Below are positions 1 to 9,111 of a stretch of 64,000 bases of DNA, piece by piece. The stretch's first letter is position 1; each line of letters starts with the position of its first letter. The stretch spans positions 844,518 through 908,517 of the forward strand of contig NZ_BAABJG010000006.1 of the NCBI RefSeq assembly GCF_039543185.1. Direction: 5' to 3'. The position numbers and the translations under genes were made by a program. The notes beneath the pieces were generated by a model. It made no database searches, was not told where the DNA came from, and saw only the letters and a list, made by a program, of their open reading frames with translations. Origin of the DNA: Paenibacillus_S vulneris (GTDB lineage Bacteria; Bacillota; Bacilli; Paenibacillales; NBRC-103111).

Positions 1-140
1 AGCAATAAAAAACTTGCCGTACTTGCGGTAGGGTTCACCTCACTTAATCCTAAAAACGACTCTACAGCCTGTTAACAAAGCGCCAACTTCGATCGCTTAT
101 CACTCTATCTAATCTCCAAAACAAAAAAATACTTGGAGCC

Positions 141-183
141 TCCACAACAAAAGCCATCCCCCCACAACAACGAAGAATGGCTT
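141..183 (-). terminator. Probable terminator of the catabolic operon
   Basis: Read on the minus strand, a 7-bp stem (AAGCCAT/ATGGCTT, 151-157 with 177-183) is followed by TTGTTGTGG. It lies just past the remnant of the last gene of the minus-strand locus. The T-tract is interrupted, so it may be weak. I see no gene in 1-279. Confidence 0.45.
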
Positions 184-279
184 CCCTTATCTCTCTACTT
201 CCCAATCTCCCAACCCCAGGAATCGCCTCCTGAGACCCCTAGTCGGGTCAAGTCACTGCAATAGCCGGGGCCCTCAGCT

Positions 280-1058
280 CTAAGTCCACGGCTTCATCCA
301 ACTCTTACCTGCGATAATCATCTCGGCCAGCGTCCCAGAGAACGTATCCCCCGCCGCGGCGGTGCCAACAGCCGCCACCTTGCGAGCCTCTTTATACGCA
401 TGCTCCGTCCCGTTAAAGTACTCGATCCTCTTCTCGCCCAGCGTAATGAGAGGGTCCAATATCCCCTTGCTCTGCAAAACATTCAAAGCGCGTAGAGTGT
501 CGTCCGTACTCCGAATTTCTACACCCGTGTAAAGGCGGCACTCAATTTCATTCGGCGTGAAATAATTCACGCCACGCAAAATCTCGTTATCTAACAGTAC
601 AGCTGGCGCAGGCAGGATTCAGGAAGATCGGCACCTTGCCCTTCAGCATACGGACCGCTTCATATACCGTCTTCATCGGTATCTCCAGCTGAAGCATGAC
701 AGCGGCAGGGAGAGAAGCTCCTGCTGGCAGCCGCGGATGTAATCCGGCGTGACTCGATGGTTAGCACCGCAGTCCAGGATGATGCTGTTATTGCCGTTAC
801 AGACCGTTAATAGCGGCGACACCTGTAGCAACGTTCGGCACACGCATCATGTAATCGATGTGACGCGTAGCCCGAAAGGCCGTCCAGCAAAGACTGGCCG
901 AAGAGGTCATCGCCGACTTTGCCCATGAACCGGGTGTCGGCCTGGTTGGCTCCCTTGCCATCAGCGGAGAGGAAGAAGCCCTCTCCCTGCATCGTCTCCC
1001 CAATATCGGGGATGCGGCTCGTGCGCATCACCATATCGCTGCCCAGGACAGCATTGGC
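280..1058 (-). pseudogene. Ribokinase/PfkB-family sugar kinase, decayed
   Basis: Pieces of one PfkB kinase lie in order but in different frames. The N-terminal piece (about 1056 down to 810) reads like ribokinase, with GSDMVMRTSRIPDIGETM followed by GKGANQA and GKVGDDLFG. A middle piece near 600-650 carries VPIFLNPA, and the C-terminal piece (579-280) has YFTPNEIE and the catalytic-loop signature AAGDTFSG. The reading frame is broken between the pieces and the first piece has no start codon, because a stop lies in frame immediately upstream at the end of the preceding gene. An intact ribokinase is about 300 residues; the span here would give about 260. In life it would have phosphorylated ribose or a related sugar released by the neighbouring ADP-ribosylglycohydrolase-family enzymes. 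The position at the operon end fits that role. Sequencing error could produce the frameshifts, but several are needed. Confidence 0.8.
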
Positions 1059-3164
1059 CTATAACTCTCTCACTCTAATATCGCTATAATAAGCTCTCGC
1101 AACACCTAGCGTACTTACCCCATACATGCCATATCCCCATGTATCGTCCGTATGCGTCAGCACTTGCTCGCCGTTAATGCTGAGCGTAATTGTATTCCCT
1201 TGAGCTGTTACCTTCAAATCATACTCCTGATTGAACTGCCAAGCATAGCTGGCGGATACGAGCTTCTTGTAGCCGAAGTCGTTGATATAGATCGCGACTT
1301 GGTCCTTCCCGTCGAAGCCTGCGTGGTAACCGCGCATAGCGCCCTGGGCGCGGATGGCTACGAGATGGGAGTCGCCGATCTGCGGGTTGATCTTCACCGA
1401 CACGGAGTAATCCCGTGCGAAGTAGCTGCCTGTATACGCCTCGCTAGGCTCAGCGGTCATCAGGTACATCGTGCCGTCGACCAGGCTCCAGGCGCCGTGG
1501 TTGTGGGCGAATGGCGTCACGCAGCCGAAGTCCATCGACTGCTTGCCGAAGTCGATGCGGTAGTCCGCTTTGCCGTAGATGCGGAACTCGTCGATGAAGA
1601 CGCGGCCAAGGCTCTTCGGCTTGCGGGTCGAATAGGCTTCGAGAACGATGCCGACTTCGTCGATCAGCTCGCCTTCGGAATCCGGGATGTCGAACTCCAC
1701 ATGAATCCATTCCTGATTCACGAGCTTGATGTAGCCTTGGACGAGCTCCTTCTTGCTCTTGGCCAAGCGGACGTAAGGGGCGATGCCCATCGTTTCATTG
1801 CCGCTCCATTGATCGAGGTAGATGTTCATCGACACTTTCTGGCCGGAATAGGCACGCGGCGCGAAGGTCGGCGAGTACCGCTCGTCGCTGAAGTCGTCGC
1901 GGGTATAGAACGGCTTGTAGAATACTTTGGATTTCTCCCCGCGGACCATACGGTCGAAAACGACTTCGAGGGAGCCGGTCCCCTTGAACGCTTTTTCCGT
2001 AGAATGGCGCGCTTGGCAGAAGAACGGATCGGACACGCGAATGTTATGGGTCGAGCCCGGCAGCTCGAAGTCGAAGTAGACTTCGTCCTCCTTGAAGCTG
2101 TCCAGAAGCTCTTGCGGGCAAGGCTCTTTCGCCAGACGGTAACCTAGAATGGTAAGCTCTTTGGCATAGCTCGGAATGTCCAGAATGTTGAGATAACCGG
2201 AAATACCAGACATAACGATAGAGTCGTTGATTGGCTTGCGGTATTTGTCCGCGATGCCTTCCAGTCCGACGGCTACGCCGAGCACAGTGCCGACATTGCC
2301 TGCGTTGCAGTCGGTATCCCAGCCGCACATGGTCGCGATCTCGACGGTGCGGTTGAAGTCGCCTTGGCCGTAGATCATCGCGAGAACGCAGACACCTGCG
2401 TTCGGGATGATATGGCAAACGCCTTTGTATTTATCGTAGCCCCAGTCTCTTTCCAGCATATCCCGGCAGGCGCGGAAGTCGTCCGGATGCTCGGCGTGGA
2501 ACGCCAGCACGGCTCTAGCCACCTGCGCGTAGAGTGAGTCCGCAGGAATCTGCGCAAGCCCCGCTTCCATAATCTCGTTAATATCCGAGGTTAAGAACGC
2601 TTGGGCAATCGCCGCGCAGAAGAATCTCGCGCCCAGCACGCCTTCGCCGTCATGGGATACACGGGCTGCGGCTTCGCCGAAGTCGGCGGCCTTCTTAGGG
2701 TTGCCTGGATTCACCAGTCCCCAGGTATCAATAAAAATTTGCCCGCCGATCTGCTCGGCAATGATGAGTCCGTTCTGCTCGATGGAGCCGGATTGCGGCG
2801 CCGGGATGCCGTTCTTCAAGTTAATGAAGGCGGTATGCTCGGTGCTGACGCCGTAGCCGCCCCACCAGAACATCCCTATGCCTTCACGGGCATAGTTCAG
2901 CCATGCGCGAGCAACATCGTTCGGGGTCACATCCCGATCTACAGCATCGTCATAGAGTGCGCGCAGGAAGTAGTAAGGGCCGTTCGCGTCGTCGTCGGCC
3001 GCGAAGTTTTTGAATTCCTTAACGTAATCGGTAATCTCACCGTAAGTATTTCGAATACGTTCATAAGTCCAGATGGTCGGCTCAACCGGGGCACCCAATC
3101 GGATGCCTATATTCATGCCGAGGTAGCCGGAGTATACTTTTTCCAAATAATTGGTAGGAGTCAT
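1059..3164 (-). CDS. ADP-ribosylglycohydrolase-family protein with C-terminal beta-sandwich domain
   Basis: The 701-residue protein starts at the ATG preceded by GGCGGTGG; an upstream extension in the same frame overlaps the previous gene and is not protein-like. Residues 1-370 match the DraG/ADP-ribosylglycohydrolase fold. An ADDD stretch (56-59) sits where the family has TDDT, and GWDTDCNAGNVG (281-292) matches the second metal-binding motif. The first metal motif is therefore altered. Residues from about 400 on look like one or two jelly-roll or LamG-like carbohydrate-binding domains, an unusual addition to this family. No signal peptide is visible, so it is probably cytoplasmic. It follows a second family member after a 16-nt gap and precedes a ribokinase remnant, which suggests hydrolysis of an N- or O-ribosyl or similar glycosidic bond in an imported compound. 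The substrate is not known. Confidence 0.8.
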   Translation of the reverse strand: MTPTNYLEKVYSGYLGMNIGIRLGAPVEPTIWTYERIRNTYGEITDYVKEFKNFAADDDANGPYYFLRALYDDAVDRDVTPNDVARAWLNYAREGIGMFWWGGYGVSTEHTAFINLKNGIPAPQSGSIEQNGLIIAEQIGGQIFIDTWGLVNPGNPKKAADFGEAAARVSHDGEGVLGARFFCAAIAQAFLTSDINEIMEAGLAQIPADSLYAQVARAVLAFHAEHPDDFRACRDMLERDWGYDKYKGVCHIIPNAGVCVLAMIYGQGDFNRTVEIATMCGWDTDCNAGNVGTVLGVAVGLEGIADKYRKPINDSIVMSGISGYLNILDIPSYAKELTILGYRLAKEPCPQELLDSFKEDEVYFDFELPGSTHNIRVSDPFFCQARHSTEKAFKGTGSLEVVFDRMVRGEKSKVFYKPFYTRDDFSDERYSPTFAPRAYSGQKVSMNIYLDQWSGNETMGIAPYVRLAKSKKELVQGYIKLVNQEWIHVEFDIPDSEGELIDEVGIVLEAYSTRKPKSLGRVFIDEFRIYGKADYRIDFGKQSMDFGCVTPFAHNHGAWSLVDGTMYLMTAEPSEAYTGSYFARDYSVSVKINPQIGDSHLVAIRAQGAMRGYHAGFDGKDQVAIYINDFGYKKLVSASYAWQFNQEYDLKVTAQGNTITLSINGEQVLTHTDDTWGYGMYGVSTLGVARAYYSDIRVREL

Positions 3165-3180
3165 GATAAGTCCACCGCCT

Positions 3181-4341
3181 TTATTGTATTGAACGAAGCA
3201 GCTGTTGCCTGCGCTCGTTAAACTGCACATCTTCTTGAAGGATGGCCGAAGCCGCTTCGACGAATCGGTTGCACTGCGTCTCGAAATCCTGCTTACTCGC
3301 TTCCTCCAGCGCAGCGATCTCGTCACCTGGAATCGCCTGCACACCCTGCATCGCTCCGAGAATCGCGCCGATCATGACGCCGATGGAGTCCGTGTCGCGC
3401 CCGGAGCTGACGCCGTCCTTGACCGCTTCCAGCAGATCGCCGTCGTGCAGCACGATGTAGCCGAGCGCGAGCGGCAGCTCCTCAATGGAGAACAGCCGGC
3501 TTGGCGTGTAATGGTTCGACGGGATGCCGAGCTTGTCGATGCTGCGGTTGACGTCGTCACCCATCGGGGAGTACGGAGCGATCGCTTCGTGCAAAGCCTG
3601 CACGACCTTGCTCCGCTCCTGCTTCACTGCCCGAAGCTCCAGCGCCTTCGCGCATACATCGTGAATCGCCCGCTTCGTCCCGTCCTTCGCATAGCGAAGC
3701 GCCGTATCCACGATGTCCTGCACGGTCGCGCCCGGCTCGAATGCCTTGGCGACACAGGCCGCCAGCACCCCCGCCGCTTCCAGCCCATAGCTCAGCTGAT
3801 GGCCGGAGGCGAACAAAATCGCTTCATCGTAAGCCGCCTTCGGATTGCATGCATTCACCATGCCTATCGGAGCTATGTACATAGCCGCTCCGCAATTGAC
3901 CATATTGCCGTAGCCGCCCTCGCGCGGCTCGCAGTTCGCCAGCACATGGCGGTTAAAAATATGCTTCTCCGGATAAAACAACCGATCCAGAATCAGCGCT
4001 TCCCGCCCGAATTCGGGAATATATCTCGGGCGGAACGCGATTTCTTTGACGAATTCATTGGCCATGTCGTACGCGTCCAGATGGCGGCGCTCCGTGCAGT
4101 ACACATTCATCAGCGCCAGCGTCATGAGCGTATCGTCCGTCACGATGCCCTGCCCCCTCATTCTGCCGAGCCTTGACGTCTCCGGCCAATCCGCCTTCCA
4201 CCACTTGGTCTTGACCGTCTCAATCCGGCCGTATTGCTCCTTAATCTGGGCATGGGTCATTTTCTCCACAACCGCCCCCATCGCATCGCCGAAGGCGGTA
4301 CCGAAGACGACTCCTTTGACCCGGTCTGCAAAAAAAATCAT
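3181..4341 (-). CDS. ADP-ribosylglycohydrolase-family protein (DraG-like)
   Basis: This 386-residue protein is a single-domain member of the DraG/ADP-ribosylglycohydrolase family. It keeps the N-terminal GDAMGA and TDDT (68-71) and the C-terminal GRDTDSIGVMIGAILGA (from 314), which supply the carboxylates for the two-metal centre. It is thus the intact-looking partner of the larger, metal-motif-altered protein encoded immediately downstream. Members of this family remove ADP-ribose from proteins, but many bacterial members sit in sugar operons beside PfkB kinases, as here, and their substrates are unproven. The context of a sugar-type ABC importer upstream and a kinase remnant downstream favours small-molecule glycoside hydrolysis over reversal of protein ADP-ribosylation. 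The gap to the solute-binding protein gene is 105 nt. Confidence 0.85.
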   Translation of the reverse strand: MIFFADRVKGVVFGTAFGDAMGAVVEKMTHAQIKEQYGRIETVKTKWWKADWPETSRLGRMRGQGIVTDDTLMTLALMNVYCTERRHLDAYDMANEFVKEIAFRPRYIPEFGREALILDRLFYPEKHIFNRHVLANCEPREGGYGNMVNCGAAMYIAPIGMVNACNPKAAYDEAILFASGHQLSYGLEAAGVLAACVAKAFEPGATVQDIVDTALRYAKDGTKRAIHDVCAKALELRAVKQERSKVVQALHEAIAPYSPMGDDVNRSIDKLGIPSNHYTPSRLFSIEELPLALGYIVLHDGDLLEAVKDGVSSGRDTDSIGVMIGAILGAMQGVQAIPGDEIAALEEASKQDFETQCNRFVEAASAILQEDVQFNERRQQLLRSIQ

Positions 4342-4446
4342 GAGCCTGCTCTCCCATCCATACCGGGAGTGCGAAGCCGGCAGCCCCTCACTCCGCAGCT
4401 TTTTTATCTGATTCTGCCTTGCCGCTTCTAAGCTAAGCCAACGGTT

Positions 4447-5904
4447 TTACTTGATCGTTTTGTTGGCATACTCGGTCATTTCCTTGCCGCCAGCCGCGTT
4501 CCAATCCTGTACGAATTTATCGAAATCGGCGATCGATTTCTTGCCTGTAACGACGTTCGCGGCGAATTCCTTATACAACGCGTTGCAGGCATCCCACTTG
4601 GCAGCCAGCTCGGCAGGGATGATGAAGCTGTTGTCCTTGGAGGACATGGATGCCATCATCTCCAGCGACTTGGCAGCCGGCTCGGACAAGTACGGTGTCG
4701 ATGGATCGAATTCTTTGTCCGGCTTGAAGTTCACCGTCGACTCGACAAAGCGCGCATACCATTCGGCGAATTTATCCGTTAATTTGATTTTGTTATCTAC
4801 AATCTTGTACTGCTCGCCTTCTACGCCGAGCTTATCGAGCATTTGTCCTTTGGGGCTAGCCAGGAACTCCAGTACGGCGAAGGCCATTTCCTTGTTCTTG
4901 GACGTTTTGCCGATAGCGAAGCCGCGGCTTTCCTTGCTGACGTCAACCGGCGTATAGCCTTGGCCCTTGCCTTTGGCTGGAGGAAGCGGCATGATTTTCG
5001 CGTTCGCGCCATTTTGGGACATGGTTTTATTATTGTAAATATCGATAACCTTCCCCTGCGTACCGGCGATTAAGGCTGCTTGACCGTCGTAGAACGCTTT
5101 TTCCTTCGTATCCCATTTCTTCGTCAGGAACTCCGGATCGAGCAGGCCTTCTTTATACAGCTTCGCGTAAAATTCCAGTTTGTCTTTTTCGAACGAGGTC
5201 GTTTTGCCGAAAGCATATTTGCCGTCGGAGCCTTTGATCCACGTCGAAGTCAGACCGAACGCTTGGCCGAAGGTCGCATCGAGCTCATCCAAGGTGCCTG
5301 CGGTTGTGTAGGCGAACTTGGCTCCGTTCTTGTCCTTCACTTCCTTGAGGAAGGTATAGTAGTTGTCGATCGTCGGATTCGCGAGCAGATCTTTGCCGGA
5401 AGCGGTTTTGTTCAGCCAATCCTGACGAACCACCGGAACCGAGTTACTGGTCGGAGACAGCCAGACTAGATACGGATAGTTCTTCGTTCTTTCCTTGTTG
5501 TACTCATTCATGGATGCTTTGACATAGGTGGATTTCTCGATGTACGGTGTCAAATCCTCAAGAATTTTTTGCGTCACCGCGAACTGGTAATCCCCGCCCT
5601 GGAAGTAGATCAAGTCGGGAATGTTGCCGCTTTGCAGCAGCAGCCCCAGCTTCTCGGAGTAGGTACCGCTCTGTACGGGAACGATCTGCAGCTTCACATT
5701 TTTCCCTTCGGCCTTCATGCCCTCTTCAATGCTTTTGAGCAGCTTGTCGTCCGGGGTCAAATCTTTATCGACAATCGTAATGGTCACAGGCTGCTGTCCG
5801 GATGCACCTTGTGCCGAATCGGCCGGAGCCTTCGTATCGCCGGAGCTGCAGGCGGTCGTTACCACCATTAAGCCGGCTGCCATTAGGGTGAACATTTTTT
5901 TCAT
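4447..5904 (-). CDS. ABC transporter extracellular solute-binding lipoprotein
   Basis: This 485-residue lipoprotein belongs to the LplA/YtcQ type of family 1 solute-binding proteins. The start is the ATG six nt after GGGGAGGAAG. The signal peptide ends in a lipobox, VTTAC, with Cys19 as the lipidation site, followed by a Ser/Gly/Ala-rich linker. The mature protein would sit on the outer face of the membrane and deliver a sugar or oligosaccharide to the two permeases encoded just upstream. No ATPase gene is present in the cluster; LplABC-type systems generally borrow a shared ATPase such as MsmX. The ligand cannot be read from the sequence; the neighbouring ADP-ribosylglycohydrolase-like and kinase genes hint at a ribosylated or glycosylated compound. 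Confidence 0.9.
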   Translation of the reverse strand: MKKMFTLMAAGLMVVTTACSSGDTKAPADSAQGASGQQPVTITIVDKDLTPDDKLLKSIEEGMKAEGKNVKLQIVPVQSGTYSEKLGLLLQSGNIPDLIYFQGGDYQFAVTQKILEDLTPYIEKSTYVKASMNEYNKERTKNYPYLVWLSPTSNSVPVVRQDWLNKTASGKDLLANPTIDNYYTFLKEVKDKNGAKFAYTTAGTLDELDATFGQAFGLTSTWIKGSDGKYAFGKTTSFEKDKLEFYAKLYKEGLLDPEFLTKKWDTKEKAFYDGQAALIAGTQGKVIDIYNNKTMSQNGANAKIMPLPPAKGKGQGYTPVDVSKESRGFAIGKTSKNKEMAFAVLEFLASPKGQMLDKLGVEGEQYKIVDNKIKLTDKFAEWYARFVESTVNFKPDKEFDPSTPYLSEPAAKSLEMMASMSSKDNSFIIPAELAAKWDACNALYKEFAANVVTGKKSIADFDKFVQDWNAAGGKEMTEYANKTIK

Positions 5905-5937
5905 TTCTGTCTTCCTCCCCATTGATCTGAATTGGAA

Positions 5938-6822
5938 TTATTCTTTGACGCCGCCATCCATGACCCCTTTGGTGTAATATTTCAGGATGATCGGATACAG
6001 CATGAGAATCGGAACCATCGCGATAATGATTGTAGCCGCTTTCAACGATGAGAAATCGAGCTGGGCAATGTTGTTGTTCTTCAATAGATCGGCCGCACCG
6101 ACCAGGGTTGTCGTGTCCCGCTCAACGACGAATTGTCTCAGGAGCACCTGCAGCACCGTATTTTCCCGGCTGGACAAGAAAATGCTCGATTTGAAAAACT
6201 CATTCCATTTGGCAATCGCATAGAACATCCCTATCGTTAACAGCGGAATGCGCGCCAGCGGCATGACGATTCTCATGAACAGGGTCATATGCCCCGCTCC
6301 GTCGATCTTGGCTGCTTCGATTAAAGAATCCGGGATTTCCTCCAGAAACCGCATCATAATGATCAGATAATAGACGTTAATCATCCGGTACAGCACCATC
6401 GCCCACAAGCTATCCAGCAAATGCAGGTCCTTGACGACCATGTACTCCTGCACAATCCCCGGCTCAAAAATCATAATGATGATAAGAAAGACCATGATCG
6501 GCGTTTTGAAGGCCAGATGTTTGCGGGTCAATACATAAGCAGCAATCGTCGTAAAAAAGATACTCAAGCACGTGCCGACCACCGTAATAAACACCGAATT
6601 GAGCAGCGCTCTCCCGACAATCGGGTTGCTGAGAACGACTTGAAAGTTAATGAACGAGAAGCCTCTCGGCCATATTTCGTAACCATGCAGCAGATATACC
6701 TTGGCCGGATGGGATAAAGCTCTCGCCAGCAGGTTTATGATCGGGACGAACATCGTTAACGTAATCAGCGTCAGAACCAGCCCGATGATCACTTTGGGAA
6801 CGGTAAGCCTTCTTTCAAGCAT
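5938..6822 (-). CDS. ABC transporter permease, LplC/YtcP type
   Basis: The 294-residue permease has six predicted membrane segments starting near residue 10. The cytoplasmic EAA loop (EAAKIDGAG followed by FMRIVMPL) is where the ATPase docks. The C-terminus KGVMDGGVKE is typical of the LplC/YtcP group. The start has an excellent site, AAGGAGGTGG, upstream. It lies 15 nt after the partner permease and 33 nt before the lipoprotein gene, so the three form one transcription unit. It forms the channel heterodimer with the upstream permease for carbohydrate import. Confidence 0.93.
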   Translation of the reverse strand: MLERRLTVPKVIIGLVLTLITLTMFVPIINLLARALSHPAKVYLLHGYEIWPRGFSFINFQVVLSNPIVGRALLNSVFITVVGTCLSIFFTTIAAYVLTRKHLAFKTPIMVFLIIIMIFEPGIVQEYMVVKDLHLLDSLWAMVLYRMINVYYLIIMMRFLEEIPDSLIEAAKIDGAGHMTLFMRIVMPLARIPLLTIGMFYAIAKWNEFFKSSIFLSSRENTVLQVLLRQFVVERDTTTLVGAADLLKNNNIAQLDFSSLKAATIIIAMVPILMLYPIILKYYTKGVMDGGVKE

Positions 6823-6837
6823 GATCTATCCACCTCC

Positions 6838-7734
6838 TTACCATGCGCCTTTGTTCGTTAGTTTCTTCGAGATAAAATGCGTGGACAGCACGAGCACGAC
6901 GCCGATCAAGCTTTTGAACAGGTTGGCTGCCGTTGCGAACGAATATTGCCCGTTGATCAGACCGACGCGGTATACGTACGTATCGATAATATCGATTTGG
7001 CTGTTGACGGAATCGTTCGTGAAGTTAAGTACCTGATCCAGCCCGGCATTCATAATAAAGCCGACATTCAGGATAAAGATAGTCACCATCGGCACATACA
7101 AGTGCGGCAGCACGATTCTCGTCACGATATGCCAGCGGCTTGCTCCATCGACGTAAGCGGCTTCATATAGACTGGGGCTGACACCCATAATGGCGGCTAA
7201 GAAAATGATCGAGTCCCAGCCGATACTGCGCCAGGCTTCACTTGCAAGCAGTACCCAGCGGATGCTGTCTTTGTCGGTGAGAAAATCTTTGGCCGGCATG
7301 CCGAGCGCCTTCACGAATTCATTGACCGCCCCGGTCGACGGAGACAGGAACTCGAACCAGATGCCTGCAATAACGACCCACGATAAAAAATGCGGCAAAT
7401 ACGACACGACCTGCACCGCTTTACGGAACTTCCCGTTGGCGAACTCATTCAGCATCAAGGCAAAGCAGATCGGGATCGGGAAAATAAGGAACATTTTCAT
7501 CGCGCTTATGATTAAGGTGTTCTGCAAGACATTAGCGAAAACCGGAGTGCTGAACAGCTCCTTGAAATATTTAAGACCGACGTACTCGTGATCGCCGAGA
7601 ATGCGGTAATCGTAGAAGGCCAGCTTCATGCCGATAATCGGCCATACGTGGAACAGCACGAAATAGATGATGCAGGGAAGCAGCATAAGATACAGTGTTT
7701 TATCTGCCCACATTCGCTTCATTCTAGTGTTCAC
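6838..7734 (-). CDS. ABC transporter permease, LplB type
   Basis: The 298-residue protein has an N-terminal membrane anchor followed by the binding-protein-dependent transport domain, with the EAA loop at EAAYVDGASRWHIVTRIVLP. The segments DYRILGDHEYVGLKYFKELF and the C-terminal KKLTNKGAW are characteristic of LplB-type permeases. The start is a GTG preceded by GAGGTGAG. It is the first transport gene after the AraC regulator, with a 160-nt gap that contains a catabolite-response-like site, so part of its expression may start there. Confidence 0.93.
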   Translation of the reverse strand: MNTRMKRMWADKTLYLMLLPCIIYFVLFHVWPIIGMKLAFYDYRILGDHEYVGLKYFKELFSTPVFANVLQNTLIISAMKMFLIFPIPICFALMLNEFANGKFRKAVQVVSYLPHFLSWVVIAGIWFEFLSPSTGAVNEFVKALGMPAKDFLTDKDSIRWVLLASEAWRSIGWDSIIFLAAIMGVSPSLYEAAYVDGASRWHIVTRIVLPHLYVPMVTIFILNVGFIMNAGLDQVLNFTNDSVNSQIDIIDTYVYRVGLINGQYSFATAANLFKSLIGVVLVLSTHFISKKLTNKGAW

Positions 7735-7801
7735 TTGGTCATTCTCACCTCTTGTCTGGTAAAATTCTAAGCTGATTGTTAAGCTGCCTTAACGCTCAAC
7801 A

Positions 7802-7815
7802 TGAAAGCGCTTATT
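7802..7815. promoter_or_regulatory. Possible CcpA cre site upstream of the ABC transporter
   Basis: TGAAAGCGCTTATT matches the cre consensus TGWAANCGNTNWCA at 12 of 14 positions, failing only at the last two. It lies about 70 nt upstream of the first permease start, in the gap after the AraC gene. Glucose repression of sugar importers through CcpA is usual in this phylum. A single near-match of this kind can occur by chance. Confidence 0.45.
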
Positions 7816-7894
7816 TCCACTCATTAAATTGTAATGAATTACGGCGATTGAGTCCTCTTCAATTCACTTTAATTCTTCTCAAAAATAGCTATTC

Positions 7895-8803
7895 TCACAA
7901 AGTGAGTATATATTTTCTGAATTCTTTTGGCGTCATTCCTACAATTTGTTTAAACGATCTGTAGAAGGAAGCATGGCCCTGAAAGCCGCATGACAGGTAC
8001 ACTTCGGTAATCGATACATTGGGATCGCTCAATTTCTTTTTCGACTCGTGAATGCGAATTTTGGTTAAATATTCTTTGAAGCCCTCTCCCATCGTTTCTT
8101 TAAATAAATGATAAGCCCGGGACGTACTCAAAGATAAACTGGCTGCCAGATCCTTCAGCTGAATATTTTCATGATATTGATGGTGAATCAACCCAAGAGC
8201 CGGCTGCAATTTCTTATAGGCCTGCAACGAGCGGTTCCACTCTTCCGCAGGTATCTCTTTGGCATAATGGCGGAACAGATGAGTGCATACTTGGATCAAT
8301 AATCCTCGAACCATGCTCGTGTACGCCCGGTCCTGCTCCTGCATTTCGCTCCAAATGTCTCTCAGAAGCGCTCCAATCTGTACGGCTGTCTGCTGATTCC
8401 CATCGATTTTATTCACAAAATACGGCGACTTCATAAAGAACGGGGCTAACAGTTCATTCTCCCCTCCATCTATCAAAGAACCGTCAAACTTCAAGAAGTG
8501 AAACTGGCATGGCTTCAAGGGATCGGATTGCGCCCGATGCTGTTCCATATGACTCACAACGAACACATCGCCTGTGTTGATCTCATATCTCTTATCCTCA
8601 AAGTGAAAAAGTCCCTTCCCCTCCATGCAATATCCAACCTCAAACGAGGTGTGCCAGTGGAACGGTTCCATAAAAATACTCGGCATCCAGCGTGAAATAT
8701 GAATGGGGAAATTTTTGTTCAGATTATAATCCCGCTTCACTATAAAGCCGGGTGCGGCAGCGCTCGTGCGAACAGATGGGTCTGCTGCCTCGTTCACTTT
8801 CAT
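7895..8803 (-). CDS. AraC-family transcriptional regulator
   Basis: This 302-residue regulator has an N-terminal cupin-like sensor region (about 20-170, with MEPFHWHTSFEVGYCMEGKG typical of the fold). A C-terminal pair of helix-turn-helix motifs (about 200-300) includes LKDLAASLSLSTSRAYHLFKE and the family signature ending in FYRSFKQIVGMTPKEFRK. Its start overlaps the stop of the DUF4387 gene by 4 nt, so it is translated with the AtuA/DUF4387 pair. It probably senses the imported compound or a metabolite and controls the ABC transporter downstream. Confidence 0.9.
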   Translation of the reverse strand: MKVNEAADPSVRTSAAAPGFIVKRDYNLNKNFPIHISRWMPSIFMEPFHWHTSFEVGYCMEGKGLFHFEDKRYEINTGDVFVVSHMEQHRAQSDPLKPCQFHFLKFDGSLIDGGENELLAPFFMKSPYFVNKIDGNQQTAVQIGALLRDIWSEMQEQDRAYTSMVRGLLIQVCTHLFRHYAKEIPAEEWNRSLQAYKKLQPALGLIHHQYHENIQLKDLAASLSLSTSRAYHLFKETMGEGFKEYLTKIRIHESKKKLSDPNVSITEVYLSCGFQGHASFYRSFKQIVGMTPKEFRKYILTL

Positions 8804-9111
8804 AGGTTCACTTCCAGTTCCATCAGCGGCGCGTGCTGCTGGGCTCCGTAGACGTCGCGGTCGAGGAACGTACCGGACGATACTTTGCGGGAGAACGTAA
8901 TCTTGAACCCGAGCGCCTGATCGAAAAATACGATATGTGTAATGCTCTCCTCCGGAATGTTGTAGAGCCGGGATACGAGCGGCTTGGTAATCAGCTCCTG
9001 CTCCTTGACTCGGTAGTACATAGCGGGATCGGTGAACAGCACATCGACCGTAATTTCAAAAGGCCCGCTGTTCTTGCTGCGCATAACGGCTGCTGCGTCA
9101 TACAGCTTCAT
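8800..9111 (-). CDS. DUF4387-family protein, AtuA-like partner
   Basis: The 103-residue cytoplasmic protein matches the DUF4387 family, which is almost always encoded next to an AtuA/DUF1446 protein. Here the two genes overlap by 4 nt (ATGA), and the start is preceded by GGAGGTG. The family motif region KNSGPFEITVDVLF is clear. The pair probably forms a two-subunit enzyme, possibly a hydratase- or lyase-like activity on an acid intermediate, but no reaction has been established that I can assign. Confidence 0.85.
   Translation of the reverse strand: MKLYDAAAVMRSKNSGPFEITVDVLFTDPAMYYRVKEQELITKPLVSRLYNIPEESITHIVFFDQALGFKITFSRKVSSGTFLDRDVYGAQQHAPLMELEVNL

Noticed and set aside
1152..4176. Long plus-strand frames opposite the two DraG-family genes
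   Set aside because: They follow the wobble pattern of the minus-strand genes, have no binding sites and show no known domains.
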